Source of the DNA: Isoetes taiwanensis
Taxonomy: Eukaryota; Streptophyta; Lycopodiopsida; Isoetales; Isoetaceae
Length of the DNA stretch: 64,000 bases
Assembly: GCA_021234155.1 (NCBI GenBank)
Contig: JAJEKV010000041.1
Location: forward strand, 11,728,689-11,792,688
Direction of reading: 5' to 3'
Shown here: in pieces, positions 53,171 to 63,599 of the stretch
Position numbering within the stretch: the first letter of the stretch is position 1
How the letters are laid out: each line of letters begins with the position of its first letter
Program-made: the position numbers and the translations under genes
Notes under the pieces: generated by a model
The model's input: the letters and a program-made list of their open reading frames with translations, nothing else
Databases searched by the model: none
Told to the model about the DNA's origin: nothing

Positions 53171-54044
53171 CTGCTCATGCTTGCTCTTGCTCCAGCTTCT
53201 TTCCTGGTGCTCTGGGAGGCTTGGGCTTTCAGTGGCGCTTCAGGGGTCGACTCTCGTCGGTGTCCGCCTTCAATTGTCCGCACTCCCCGCTGGTAATAAG
53301 CATTGTATGCCTCCCCCCGCCATATAGGCATTGTGCTCCTTAATCTTCTTCGATAGACCTTGGACGGGTCTATCACATTATGCCTCCTCCCCAAGCGTGG
53401 GGCTTTAGCTCTATCCCGTCGAAAGGTGGGGGCTTCGCAGGGCTGCTCTGCTTTCGGGTGCCACCACTTTCGGGTACTTCCTTCTCCGCGGGCGGGGTTT
53501 TGAAGAACTTCGCCCCCTCCGTGTTGGGGGCGTAATCATCGTGCCCGAGTCCGGTCGGCGGGTTCACCGGACGGGCTCATTGATGGCGGGGCCTGGCCGC
53601 TACCAACCTTGACTGACTCTTCGCCGCCATGCCTTGATGCTCTTGGCCTTCCTCTTCTTGCCCGCCGGGCAGTGGGTTGGGTCGCCTTCCGTTCTTAGAT
53701 CCTCCGCCCCGGCAGCTCCTTGTCTTCATACTTGATGAAGGCCCGCGAGGGTCTGCTTCTTCGAGGGGGCTAAGTTGCCAGCCGCTGCCGCTCTCTCTCC
53801 TCTCCTCCTCCTCGACGGGCAGACCCAAGCCTCGAGTTGCTCCTCTCGTGTCGGCTGCCCTATCATTCCGTTGCTCCACCTTCTCCTCTCCTCCTCTGCG
53901 ATCTCCCGAGAATTTGCTCCATAATGTCGGCCGCTCTTCCTCTATGACCTCCGTTTGGTCGCTCCGGTCCGATCCCTCCTCCTCGCTGGATAAAATGTTC
54001 AAATTGTTGGGCTTTTGACTAGGTAAATCAAGCTTGTATGACAT
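53171..54044 (-). pseudogene. charged low-complexity frames upstream of the H3-like fold
   Basis: Minus frames 54044-53577 (155 codons; acidic and Arg-rich, with LSSEEEGSDRSDQTEVIEEE), 53567-53373 (64 codons, ending in a stop before the next ATG) and 53394-53122 (90 codons; contains AYYQRGVRTIEGGHRR, then shifts frame into the H3-like segment). They could be the disordered N-terminal extension of the same protein. No H3-tail motif is visible here, and the copy is cut off at about 54050. Confidence 0.45.
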
Positions 54045-54050
54045 GTTTGA

Positions 54051-55067
54051 GAAGCTTTATGTATCAAAATTTTTTTCTGGAGCTGTCTTTTAAGATTATA
54101 GAAGGAAAACCTTTTAAATAGGCAGTTAATGGCTTTATTATACGATCCAGTTATCAAAAATTTCAACCTTCAAACAATATAAAGTTTGTAATGGGACAAT
54201 TAAGGTGTATTCCTACCAGATAGAGGTTTGAACTGGACGGACTAAGCATATCCACCACGAGGATAGAAGATGCTGATTGAGAAACTGTGGAACATTTCAT
54301 TTTTGCTTGGGCCTACTTTATAAGAGGAAGCCTCGATAGAGACCTAACGGGTTCGCAGCATTTTAGAAATGCGTAGTTGCCTTTACAACTTTACCATCTG
54401 CCTTTAAATAAATCCGCTTCTTTGAATTTCAACACGAAACTACAAAACAAATAATATGCAAATACACCCTCGAGGCACTGGAGGGCAACCCTCCGTGCGC
54501 AAGCACCTTGTTTAACAAGTTTTAGTTTACTGTCAATTTCAAATACAGAATTAAACCAAAGGTCAGTAAGTTTATTATACATATGTACAAAGACATATGT
54601 ACGGACACTGGTTTGGGGTTCCTCGTTAATTGGCCGGACGGCTCTACTAATATCAACAAAAATAACCGGAGGGGGAGGGAGGGATTAGAGGGTTTAATTC
54701 AATGGTTCTATTTCTTGATATGTGGGATGCCGTAACATGTAATATTAATAATATTCATTATACAAGAAATTTATCGCGGCGATATTTTTAAGGCGGAACA
54801 ATTTCAGTTCTAGATATGCCAAAGTTGAAGTAATTGCAATGCTCATATTTCTAGATATGTCAAAGTTGAAGTAACTGCAATGCTCACGTCTATGCTTGAA
54901 GAATTTGAACCTCCATATGTGGTAGGATAACTAAAGGCAGACAAAAATGTGAAACATTCTTTCCCACCTCTGAAACTGCCTCAGAACCTAAAGCCATATC
55001 AACTTTTATGCATCCATATCCGCAACTTCTATATAATCATGTTGGGAGGAGAATTGGATCTCGCATG
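54051..55067. other. spacer between elements X and Y; small LINE-like scrap
   Basis: No gene is supported. At 54240-54320 a plus frame reads ISTTRIEDAD then, past a stop, VEHFIFAWAYF, faintly like a LINE C-terminal zinc region. At 54472-54516 lies the hairpin repeat shared with 29997-30043. At 54820-54890 a phrase TCTAGATATG(C/T)CAAAGTTGAA occurs twice. Y's LTR begins at 55068. Confidence 0.4.
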
Positions 55068-56738
55068 TGTGACGTTCCAGTGACGATACCGGTCCCGGGA
55101 CGATATCGCATCACTGCGCCACGCCGCGACATGCCACTCCGACTGACGTGTACGCCGACGTGTAGCCAAGTGGGTAGCCCCTAGGGGGCAACTTGCTAAG
55201 AATGTGCATTAGTATTAATGTGCACATTTACCAATGTACACATTAATGTGGGCACAAATTTCCATGTGGACACTTCATGCCAAGTGGGCCATACCCAAGT
55301 GTGCAATTAATGTGCACATTTACCAATGTACACATTAATGTGGGCACACATTTCGATGTGGGCACATTTTGCCACCTAGCCATTAAAGGCAAGTGGGCCA
55401 TTCCCAATTATCCCACATGCCTAAAGGGGATAATTGGAAACCCTAGCCAACCCCTTGTCTATTTAAGAAGGGAAACCCTAACTTGCCCAATTTTCGTTTC
55501 TAGGGTTTTATAGCTCTGTTTTGGCTGCCTCAAGAGCCAAAACCACCTCCCTGACATGCTCGAGAGAATTGCACCATTAGTTTCCCTTGATTCGAAAGCG
55601 TTTTCAAAGCCAGGATGGTCGAACTCAGTCGAGGAGCCACGCAAGGATCGGGGTATTTGGCCAATTAACTAGTCTAAACCCTATTTCAGTCATAGAATCA
55701 GTAGGTTTAGCCTATTAAATTGCCCATAGCAGCCTTCTAGATCTCTAGATGCCAGCCTCTAACTAAAGAACCTAACTCTATGATATAGATTAGATATAGT
55801 TCTTCAGTTCTTCTGTGATATATATGGATGATGTATCTCTATGAACTCCTTGTATTGGGAAGGGGGGGTAGAGACCTCAAGCTTGGTAGTAGATGCTCCT
55901 AGATTAGCCTCTCTAGCACACTATAGATTCGGCCTATGCACAAGAACCACACCTGGTTGTGGGTGAAGGGGCCAGACTCGCTAAGAAGGAGGTTCATGTT
56001 CCGACTCTTGAACCATCCCTCACGGTGTGTAAGGCCTACCAGGATCATAGTGACTAGCTCTAATGGCCTACCACCGAAAGTGTGGGTAGGGCATGGACTC
56101 GACACTGTGGAAGTGGTGTACACTTTCCAGCTGGGTTCACACGAATGGCAAAGTGGCCCTCTAGTCACCTTGAGTCGGCATGCAGATCTCTGGAGGGAGC
56201 GATCCCTTCCTGCCCCATCGGAACTGGGAGGATGAGACCCAGGAATAGCCCCTTTGGCTATGTCTCCGGCTGGCTGGTCAGTCCCGACACTTTTCAGCCT
56301 ACCGCAAAGTGTGCACGTGAGGGGCGGATGGAGTGGACAACCCCTATGCCATGTTCATATGCCACCCAAATCCATTGCCATGAATTGCCTCTGCAATGAA
56401 CTCTTGGAGACCCAAAGCCGTCACCATCCCCTTGAGTCCGAGCCTTGGGTAGGACTTCCCCATATGTATTGTGCTCACCCCTTGTCTATGCGGATGTGAT
56501 GGACCACCCTTCGATGTGGATATGTGCTTATGTTATATATCGACATGTATGTTTACGCTTCGCAGCCTAGGTAGGCCCCGAGGGAGACGGGGTAAAATGA
56601 CCCCTTCACTCTTCCCACTGGAACCCGTCACGGGTGTAGTGTCATGTGGAGGGCCCTGTAGCGGCATGGAGCCGGTATGGGGGATGAACTCCTGTTTATA
56701 TATGGTGAGTGCACCGTATATGAGTAGGGGACGTCACA
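55068..56738 (+). repeat. 5' LTR of element Y (1671 bp)
   Basis: It starts TGTGACGTTCCAGTGACG, ends GTAGGGGACGTCACA, and is followed by one base and a primer site. It is the same family as 43189-44836 (inverted relative to it). It contains two copies of a block around ATGTGCACATTTACCAATGT (55214 and 55310). Confidence 0.92.
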
Positions 56739-56739
56739 G

Positions 56740-56751
56740 TGGTATCAGAGC
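56740..56751 (+). promoter_or_regulatory. primer binding site for initiator Met-tRNA (element Y)
   Basis: TGGTATCAGAGC, complementary to the 3' end of initiator Met-tRNA, lies immediately after the LTR. It proves that 55068-56738 is a 5' LTR. Confidence 0.93.
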
Positions 56752-57407
56752 AATGTTCTTGGCGACCAAGAGCAAATAATCACCATGTTCCCAATAGTAC
56801 TAACTTGATAGGATCCTTAAACCTCAAAAAGTGGGGAAATTTTTTTCTCATTTTTGTAGTAGATGCTAAGCTAGTAACAGTTAGAAGTGACTGAAAACAT
56901 AATGAAAACACAAAAAGACTGAAATTGGTGAGCCAACTTCCAAAAAGTAGGGTGGTCTCACACGTCGGCCAGATGTGAAATGAGATTCTCATTTTCTACC
57001 TGGAACAACGTAGAGACATTCAAATTTTAAACACACAAAAAAAAGTCACAAATCACAGAAAATTAACTTGATAATTCTAATTTTGAGTTAAGAATTAGTA
57101 AAATGAGCATGTTATATGTGTAGAAAGCATAAAATCTAGCAGTAGGCCCCACCATGTCTCACACGTCGCGCCAGAGCAAGAAATGAGCTTTTCATTATCG
57201 GTCTGGGCGCAACGTGTGAGACCATGTTTAAATTTAGGTGTTTTAGATGTTTTAGGCAACCCAAAAAGGTAGTTTGAAGTTTGACCTAAAATCGACCCCT
57301 ATAAATAGACCTTGACCCCCTCAATTTCGCGTACCCTGCTTAGAAAATCTGCTCTCCTTTGCCAAGGCGATCTTCTGGCGCATACTCGGATCGGCGAACC
57401 GTCAAAC
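56752..57407 (+). promoter_or_regulatory. leader of element Y with two hairpins and TATAAATAG
   Basis: Hairpin units lie at about 56955-57018 (stem partly decayed) and 57156-57222 (GTCTCACACGTCGCGCCAG pairing with CTGGGCGCAACGTGTGAGAC). TATAAATAG is at 57300-57308, about 100 bp before the ATG. GCTCTCCTTTGCCAAGGCGA then TCTT matches the leader of element X. Confidence 0.8.
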
Positions 57408-57525
57408 ATGGCCCGCACAAAGCAGACCGCCAGGAAGCCCCCCCGACGCGGATCCTCCAGCGCCAGTGACCCCGGCCTGATTCAGAGGATACTGCAAGAA
57501 CGCCTTTTCCGGCAATGTTATGTGG
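57408..57525 (+). pseudogene. start of first ORF of element Y: histone H3-tail mimic
   Basis: The ATG at 57408-57410 has a strong context (AAACATGGCC). The frame reads MARTKQTARKPPRRGSSS then ASDPGLIQRILQERLF. After Met removal, residues 1-9 (ARTKQTARK) are identical to the N-terminus of histone H3, including Lys4 and Lys9; from residue 10 it diverges (PPRRGS, where H3 has STGGKA). The upstream part of this open frame has no ATG, so the mimic would be truly N-terminal. From about 57525 the sequence becomes MnmG intron/exon DNA, so the ORF is truncated; the open frame runs on by chance to 57749. It is the first frame after the leader, where gag starts in this family. Confidence 0.85.
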
Positions 57526-57603
57526 TCATACCATTCATTTGGTCAAAATATCATTTACCTTATCTTCAATTGAAGGACAATAGCGTGGACCTTTTGCATC
57601 CAC

Positions 57604-60600
57604 CCAGCCTCTTGCAAGTTATCCCGAATAATTTGATGTGTTTTTTCAGTTGTACGCGTCAAATAACAACTCATTTGATCCCTCTCTATGTGAACTTCTG
57701 GATCAACACTGAACCACTTAACCTGGCATGCAGATATGAACATGTATGAATAAATCCATTGCTTCAAAAGTCAGAAAACATAAGCAGTAATTGATGCAAC
57801 TTACAAGCCCCTTTAATAGCTTATTGCGGACATAAAAGATTATATTAAGTCGGCACTTTGCCTTTCTAGACTTACTTTCACTCTGTTTTTAGCCAGTAAA
57901 GTACATCAACGAAATGGAACCTACATCCCTGAGAAGTACATCAGGGAAGTTGCAGACCAATCATAGTGCGGACGGAAGCTTTCAGGCTACAATAGATCAT
58001 CTAAGATTAAGAGCGTTCTTGTGCATGCACTTTTCTATCCTACAGTCACTTGTCCTGAAATTTTGTTTGTACTAGAATTTTTGACCAGGTTCCTGCAGAA
58101 AGTACATAATTGAAGACAACCAAACATGCTCTTGCTTATCTCAAGGGCTCAACTTCAGATGCGACCAAAGATGTCAGTAGTTCAGCAGCAGATTATCAAG
58201 GATTCTTAATATATTGATACAAAAAGAACTACTTTATGACAATAGGTGGCTGATATATCAGTTGGTCCAGCAAGAGACAGCCTATACTTCACTCCCTAGC
58301 ATGGAGTCACTTTCAACGGCCACACATGTGGTGGTTTGGCTGCAAAAATTCTTCCATGATTTAAATTCTCCCCTGCTGTGATAATCGCAATTGTCTTTGA
58401 CTGGCAACAAATCCCATTTCTCATGACCCCAACAAACACATCAAGGCTCAATATAGTTTACATAAGGGATATGTAACTAAGCCAAATACAATGACTGGGG
58501 TGACGATGTGGCACAACATCAAAGATAAACATGCAGCACACTGCATAAAACGTATGTATGAGAGACTATGATGTGGCAGTGCTGACAATATGTCTATCTT
58601 ATTTGGCACCAGTATACACCAGTGCGTATGTTCATAACTTAGATCCTGCATCAAATACTACAATGGAATTTAAAGATGTAACTCTGACCTCTTTGTCACC
58701 TGGTTGTCTCTCTAACTTGCTGAAATCAACAGTACGAATGTCAACACGTGCAGGTGTCCCAGTCTTAAGCCTATCTAGCTCAAAACCAAGGCTTTGAAGA
58801 TGTTCTGTCAGGCCTATAGATGCAGATTCCCCTGACCTCCCTGCTGACAAAGACGCTCGACCCACCCAAATCTTCCCATTCATGAATGTTCCAGTTGTCA
58901 GCACAACTGCTGGAGAATAGAAATTCACGCCAAAGAATGTCTTTATGCCTTCTATGTCATCATTCTTACCAATCAGTATCTCCGTTGCCATTGCCTCCCG
59001 TATATAGAGATTTTTAGTACTGAATGGAAAAGAAAATAGTTGTCATTCGCAACAGCATAACACAATTGATGATCTGTTTGATAAATGATTCTTGATGGAT
59101 GTGCTTCATAAATTATAGATTCATAGTTACTTCCACTGACCTACCTTTCCACTACTCTCTTCATCTCAGCAGCATACTCCCTCTTATCAGTTTGTGCCCT
59201 CAAAGCCCAAACTGCAGGACATTTGGACTTGTTTAGAACCCTCTTTTGTAGATAGCATCTGCAAATAAAGATGAGGAGATGTACGAGCCGCTGCCTAAGT
59301 TTCTGCCAGTACAGTCTTTCCTCTAGCATGTCAGTACACATGTGAATCTCATTAAGTTAGCATTCCTATAATCACTTCCTCAAGGCCTTTGTTTTGACTG
59401 ACGCCATGCTCACACTATAAACACAGAAATTTTTGAGGTTCTGTATTACTTATGGATAAATTTTTGAGTGGGTCTGTTGTTAAATTCCAAGTGGAAGCTG
59501 GCAACAGGTGCTTCTCAATGCAATAAGCATGAGGACTGGCAGATGGAATCGACCTGCCCAAATAACAATACGGAAGCGAAGCATCCACCATCATCATTGC
59601 TCAAAAGGTTAACCTGCCCACACCTTCCTTCCAGGGAAAAAATTAAGTATACTATATATTTTTTCATAAAAAATGGTTTGGCTATTTTTCAAAATTTTAC
59701 AGTATTTTATGATATAAATTTGGCTAAAGTTATTACTATTATTATATTTATATGTATTTGGACTTGGCGAAACTTTTGAATTATGTACTATAAACTTTCA
59801 CTTGGCCATTTTTTTAACTGGAAAAAGCAAAAAATGTAAACTAAATTCTGTAGCTTTAGATAATTGTACTACAATTACAAATAATAATCAACAATCAAGG
59901 AACATACAATAACATTGAAAAACTTTTAACAGAAGCTCACAACATAGCTTATAACATCCATAGTCTGAACTACATTCAATGCAACAACACTTTGTAGATA
60001 TGGTGATCAAATTGCACTTATCTCTAACGCATGAAGGATTGTGCAACCAACTCGGGAATCTAGAGGGATATTGGCCATCTCTTACAGCTCTTCTTTGAAG
60101 ATGCATATGTGGTATATATAATAGAAATCCATAGTTTGAAGAACTACTATCACTGATGATGGTAGGTGGGGATGTGTAAAAGTCTATACTAAGAATTCAT
60201 TTTTATTTGGCTATTAATGATTTAATATATAAGTATTATAACATAAAGAAAGGCTAATCCCTTTTTCTTTAAGGAAAAGGGGGAAAATAGTTTGGCTAAT
60301 CCTAAAAAAATAATGGAGTACTTATTTTAACTATGGCTATTTTTTATTTTTTTAAAGGAAATCTCTCTTCATAAAATTCGCCGCAAAAATTGCCTAGACC
60401 CCCTAAAAAATCGCCATTTGGCTATATATAGCCATTAATTTTTTCCATGCTTCCTTCTGCATAATTTGATCAACTAACATGTGAAACTTAAATTGCGTAT
60501 TATTTGAGACTATACTTCTTTTCTAAAAGATAAAGTTACAAAGTTGAAAGTGAAAACGAAACAGACCATGTTAAACAAGAAAGTAACATCCAGGGGATGT

Positions 60601-60852
60601 GATTATGAATAACCATGCTTTGTAATTTGTGACCATTACATCTATACATTTTCCCAGTTTAATATATAATTGTGTTTCCCAACAGTCCACCATCTCCATG
60701 TGAACCAGAAAGATTCTAAGTAAATTGACAAGGGAAATAGAAGCACACAGCAAAACAAACATGTCTGCCATTTTTTCCATTTCACCACCAAGTGCATCTA
60801 CCTCATGTACTAATTGTGATTTGACAGGACCACCAACAGCAGGATTACATGG
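57604..60852 (-). pseudogene. MnmG/GidA-like gene, four middle exons, both ends missing
   Basis: Organellar-type tRNA uridine-5-carboxymethylaminomethyl enzyme, which works with MnmE on U34 of some tRNAs. Minus-strand exons are 60852-60761 ([20 protein letters not shown]), 59258-59145 ([25 protein letters not shown]), 59019-58689 (NLYIREAMATEILIGKND, GTFMNGKIWVGRASL, LGFELDRLKTGTPARVDIRT) and 57722-57604 ([37 protein letters not shown]). All have AG/GT borders and matching phases, with no stop. The FAD-binding exon (GxGxxG) is not found upstream, and the C-terminal half is missing because sequence left of about 57525 is retrotransposon Y. The exons look little damaged. Gene truncated by, or rearranged with, the element. 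Confidence 0.9.
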
Positions 60853-61084
60853 CTGCAAGAAGATAAAACTTGTATGGATGTTAATCAAACATAATGCCTA
60901 AACAATCACAACAACATGATAATATCATTTATCAGATAAAGTCTACTTCTTCCATGCTCCTTCATCACTCTGGGCTCCATTGCCGATTACCTGGAAAATA
61001 ATTCCTAACATCATTTCAACCTAAAACAGGCAGCTATGAAGAATAACATTACCTGTGCGATTCAACTGGTTCTGCGGCCGATCT
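60853..61084 (-). other. intron or flank upstream of the MnmG exons
   Basis: A minus-strand polypyrimidine tract and CTTCTTGCAG mark the splice acceptor of the first visible exon. No dinucleotide-binding motif is readable here. Confidence 0.5.
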
Positions 61085-61958
61085 CCACAGAGCGACCTTG
61101 AGCACAGCAAAAGAAAGAAACCGGCTTCAAGAAATGAGACGTCGAGTTCTTTACCAGGTGACCAAACTCTCACCAAATCAAAGTCCCTGCTCTCTACCAT
61201 GATCTTGCCCTGCCCGGCAGGACAGACCTCCATGCTGTTTCCAGTAGAGTGCAACACAACTAGTAAACATGCTTTGGGTGCCTTCAATAAGTTACTATAG
61301 TTAATGTCTTCACATTGGCTATGCTTGCTGTCAGCAAGCAGAAGAAAGAGCAGCTATAGAATCATCATTAAAAAGCTAAAAATTGATGTAAACAAGTGCC
61401 CACGAATGGTTACCTTTGTTTGCTTAAAGTCACGGATCCTTGTCAACATGCTAGTTTCTCCAAACAGGTTTGCCATTGCATCACTTTTTCAGTATATCCG
61501 ACTAACACAATGCTGCAACTCTATCTTTCTGGAAAGAAAATGATGTATATCTGGAAAATGATCTAGCACAGTAAAGCTTTGGAGAAAAATTTGCAAAGAC
61601 ATATTTTACCTTGGTTCAATCCTTATGTTGCAAGATGACTGTAAGTTGTGTGAGTTGTACTGATTAAAAATGGAATCAATGATTGATAACACCGTAATGC
61701 CTTAGCCTGCCTTGAAGTTGCAGAACAGATCAACCTCATTTGATGTAGAATAGATATTCTTTGGCTCTTGAACAAGCTGTAACAAGAGCTTTATCAGAAA
61801 CTTTAGAAAACTAAAGCCACCTCCAAGAGCTATTTCTTGGCCTTTCTCTAGCTTCCATGGTCGTTCTCATGAGCTAGTTTCCACAGAGCGACCTTGAGCG
61901 TAGCAAAAGAAAGAAACCGGTTCAAGAAATGAGACGTCGAGTTCTTTACCAGGTGACC
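61085..61958 (-). repeat. direct repeat of about 79 bp (61085-61163 and 61880-61958)
   Basis: Both copies read CCACAGAGCGACCTTGAGC then, after two changes, AGCAAAAGAAAGAAACCGG and AGACGTCGAGTTCTTTACCA. They lie 795 bp apart in the same orientation. On the minus strand the copies end in a polypyrimidine tract and CTCAAG, like a splice acceptor. The minus frame 61287-61021 through the first copy (88 codons, with SMEVCPAGQGKIMVESRDFD) is of unknown nature and could be an upstream exon of the MnmG gene or an unrelated one. Confidence 0.7.
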
Positions 61959-61963
61959 GCCAG

Positions 61964-63590
61964 TTTACAGGAAATAGGAGGTTTGGAGCAGTCACCAGTA
62001 TATCCTAGGGATATTCTAGCATATACCTAGAATATGCCAAAAGCCCACATAAACAAGGGTTTGCCCCCCTAGGGGCAACCCAAAATGAGTGCACTTAACG
62101 ATGGCCAAGATTGCCAAAAATCGACATCCAGCAGTCTGAGCATATAAAGATAAAGGGATTCTCATTCGAGTAAAGTAGTCATTGAGGTCCATGATTGCAA
62201 AATCTTATAGTAGATAATCGTCAATAAACCATATTGATTAGATTGAGATGGATGTTATATAACCATATTAAGAATATAATAGAACAGAACGTATTTTATC
62301 ATCCACAAAGGGTTATGCTATCTTTGTAAAAGTTAACTAAGTTCTGTCATGGAATTTGTGGAAAATAAATGTAGTCATGGATGCCAAAGTTATAGACAGA
62401 TAATGGGAAGGATAGTTGCAAGTCCTAGCCATTGCTTTAGCCATATAGCAAGCATATTGTTATGCTCGTGTCAATTAAATCAAATCATTACCATGTACAT
62501 ACTCCGAATACTTAACGACTGAGCATTTTTCTCTTTTTCTTTTCATCATAATCAGTTCAAAATATAGAAATACAAATCAAAAACACGTTAGTTCTCAACT
62601 TAAGATCAAGAAAATTGATTTAAAAATCAAGAAAGATTGCATCCACATTCAAACTCCATGTTAATAAGATAGTACTTTTCTGGATATTTTTTGGGCTTTC
62701 AATAGATATAAAAATAGGCACAGCCTAACATGCTCTTAATATGAATCAACTACCATATAGAACCACTACGTTAGCATAGAGAAATAGAAGACATATGTCT
62801 GATTGACATTGGGTATCCATCCTTAAATTAAGCAAGCCATTTGAGGCCCAAGAAAATTATAGCTCTAGGTAAATTTGGCCTGTACATTGGTATCTTCAAG
62901 CATGACCATGGACTAAAATCCAACAAATCAGGCACTGCAAAAATTGACGTTGGTGTAGTCAATGACATTCCTTATAGCAACTAATTGCCACTATTACAAT
63001 CCTAAATAATCCAAAGCTTCACCTCCTACCAATTTCCCTTTTGAATTTGCCTTGTATTCTTTGCTTGCATTCCTGTTTCGAGAGAAACCAAGAAAATCGA
63101 TCACACTATTACAGTCAAGACACCATCTATCTAGGGTAATCGAGCTGTCGCAAACTCCTTGTTCAGTTCACCATTTAAACATACCTTCCATAAACAACTC
63201 AAATGGGAGGGGAGGGGGGAAAAAAAAGAACTTGAAGGGTTTCACATGCCAAGGTGGAGCATGTGGCTAGGTAATGTGGCAATTCAGAAGGATGCTATCT
63301 GTAGGATAGATGCCCTACCGTTTGAATTTTAGGCTATGTTGCTACTTAAAGTATTCTAGGATCTAAATATATAAACTTAATTTACTCATTCGGGTAGCAA
63401 TATACCTCCCAATGGACACAACAATACGTGAGTTCAAAGAGACATCAACCAAGATTCGTCTTTTCCTATTCAGCCAGGATAAATTTCTTACATAAATCAA
63501 TAAAAATAGGCTCCATTTCCGTTTATTTGGCTATGGAGTTTCGAAATTTCGAAAGTGCAAGGACTGTTTGACGTGAAACCCATAAATAGA
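61964..63590. other. no gene recognised
   Basis: AT-rich sequence without a supported reading frame. A purine-rich AGGGGAGGGGGG-type run lies near 63210-63225, without an LTR edge after it. Confidence 0.4.
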
Positions 63591-63599
63591 AAGCACACA

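Larger units (their letters stand above)
43189..54050 (-). mobile_element. element X: Ty3/gypsy chromovirus, 5'-truncated
   Basis: On the minus strand, 5' to 3': frames with a histone-H3-like segment (54.0-52.9 kb), a hairpin-bearing leader (52.9-52.2), gag (52.2-49.2), protease, RT, RNase H, integrase, chromodomain (to 45.72), polypurine tract and 3' LTR. No 5' LTR or primer site is found up to 55 kb, so the 5' end is lost; the boundary near 54050 is approximate. Pol is broken by frameshifts except for a clean RT frame. At almost 11 kb it is long because of the extra upstream region. Confidence 0.85.

Noticed and set aside
43189-56738. The two large LTRs as the pair bounding one complete retrotransposon
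   Set aside because: They are in opposite orientations and the primer site lies outside, to the right of the second. They belong to two separate truncated elements.
57408-57749. A host histone H3 gene starting at 57408
   Set aside because: Identity stops after the ninth tail residue, and the frame lies directly after a retrotransposon LTR, primer site and leader. The open frame beyond about 57525 is antisense MnmG sequence.
57604-60852. MnmG exons as bacterial contamination or organelle-derived DNA
   Set aside because: Four exons are separated by introns with GT/AG borders in correct phase, so it is a nuclear gene.
61021-61287. Minus frame as the missing FAD-binding exon of MnmG
   Set aside because: It contains no GxGxxG motif or following family sequence; the ESRDFDLV phrase is too short to rely on.
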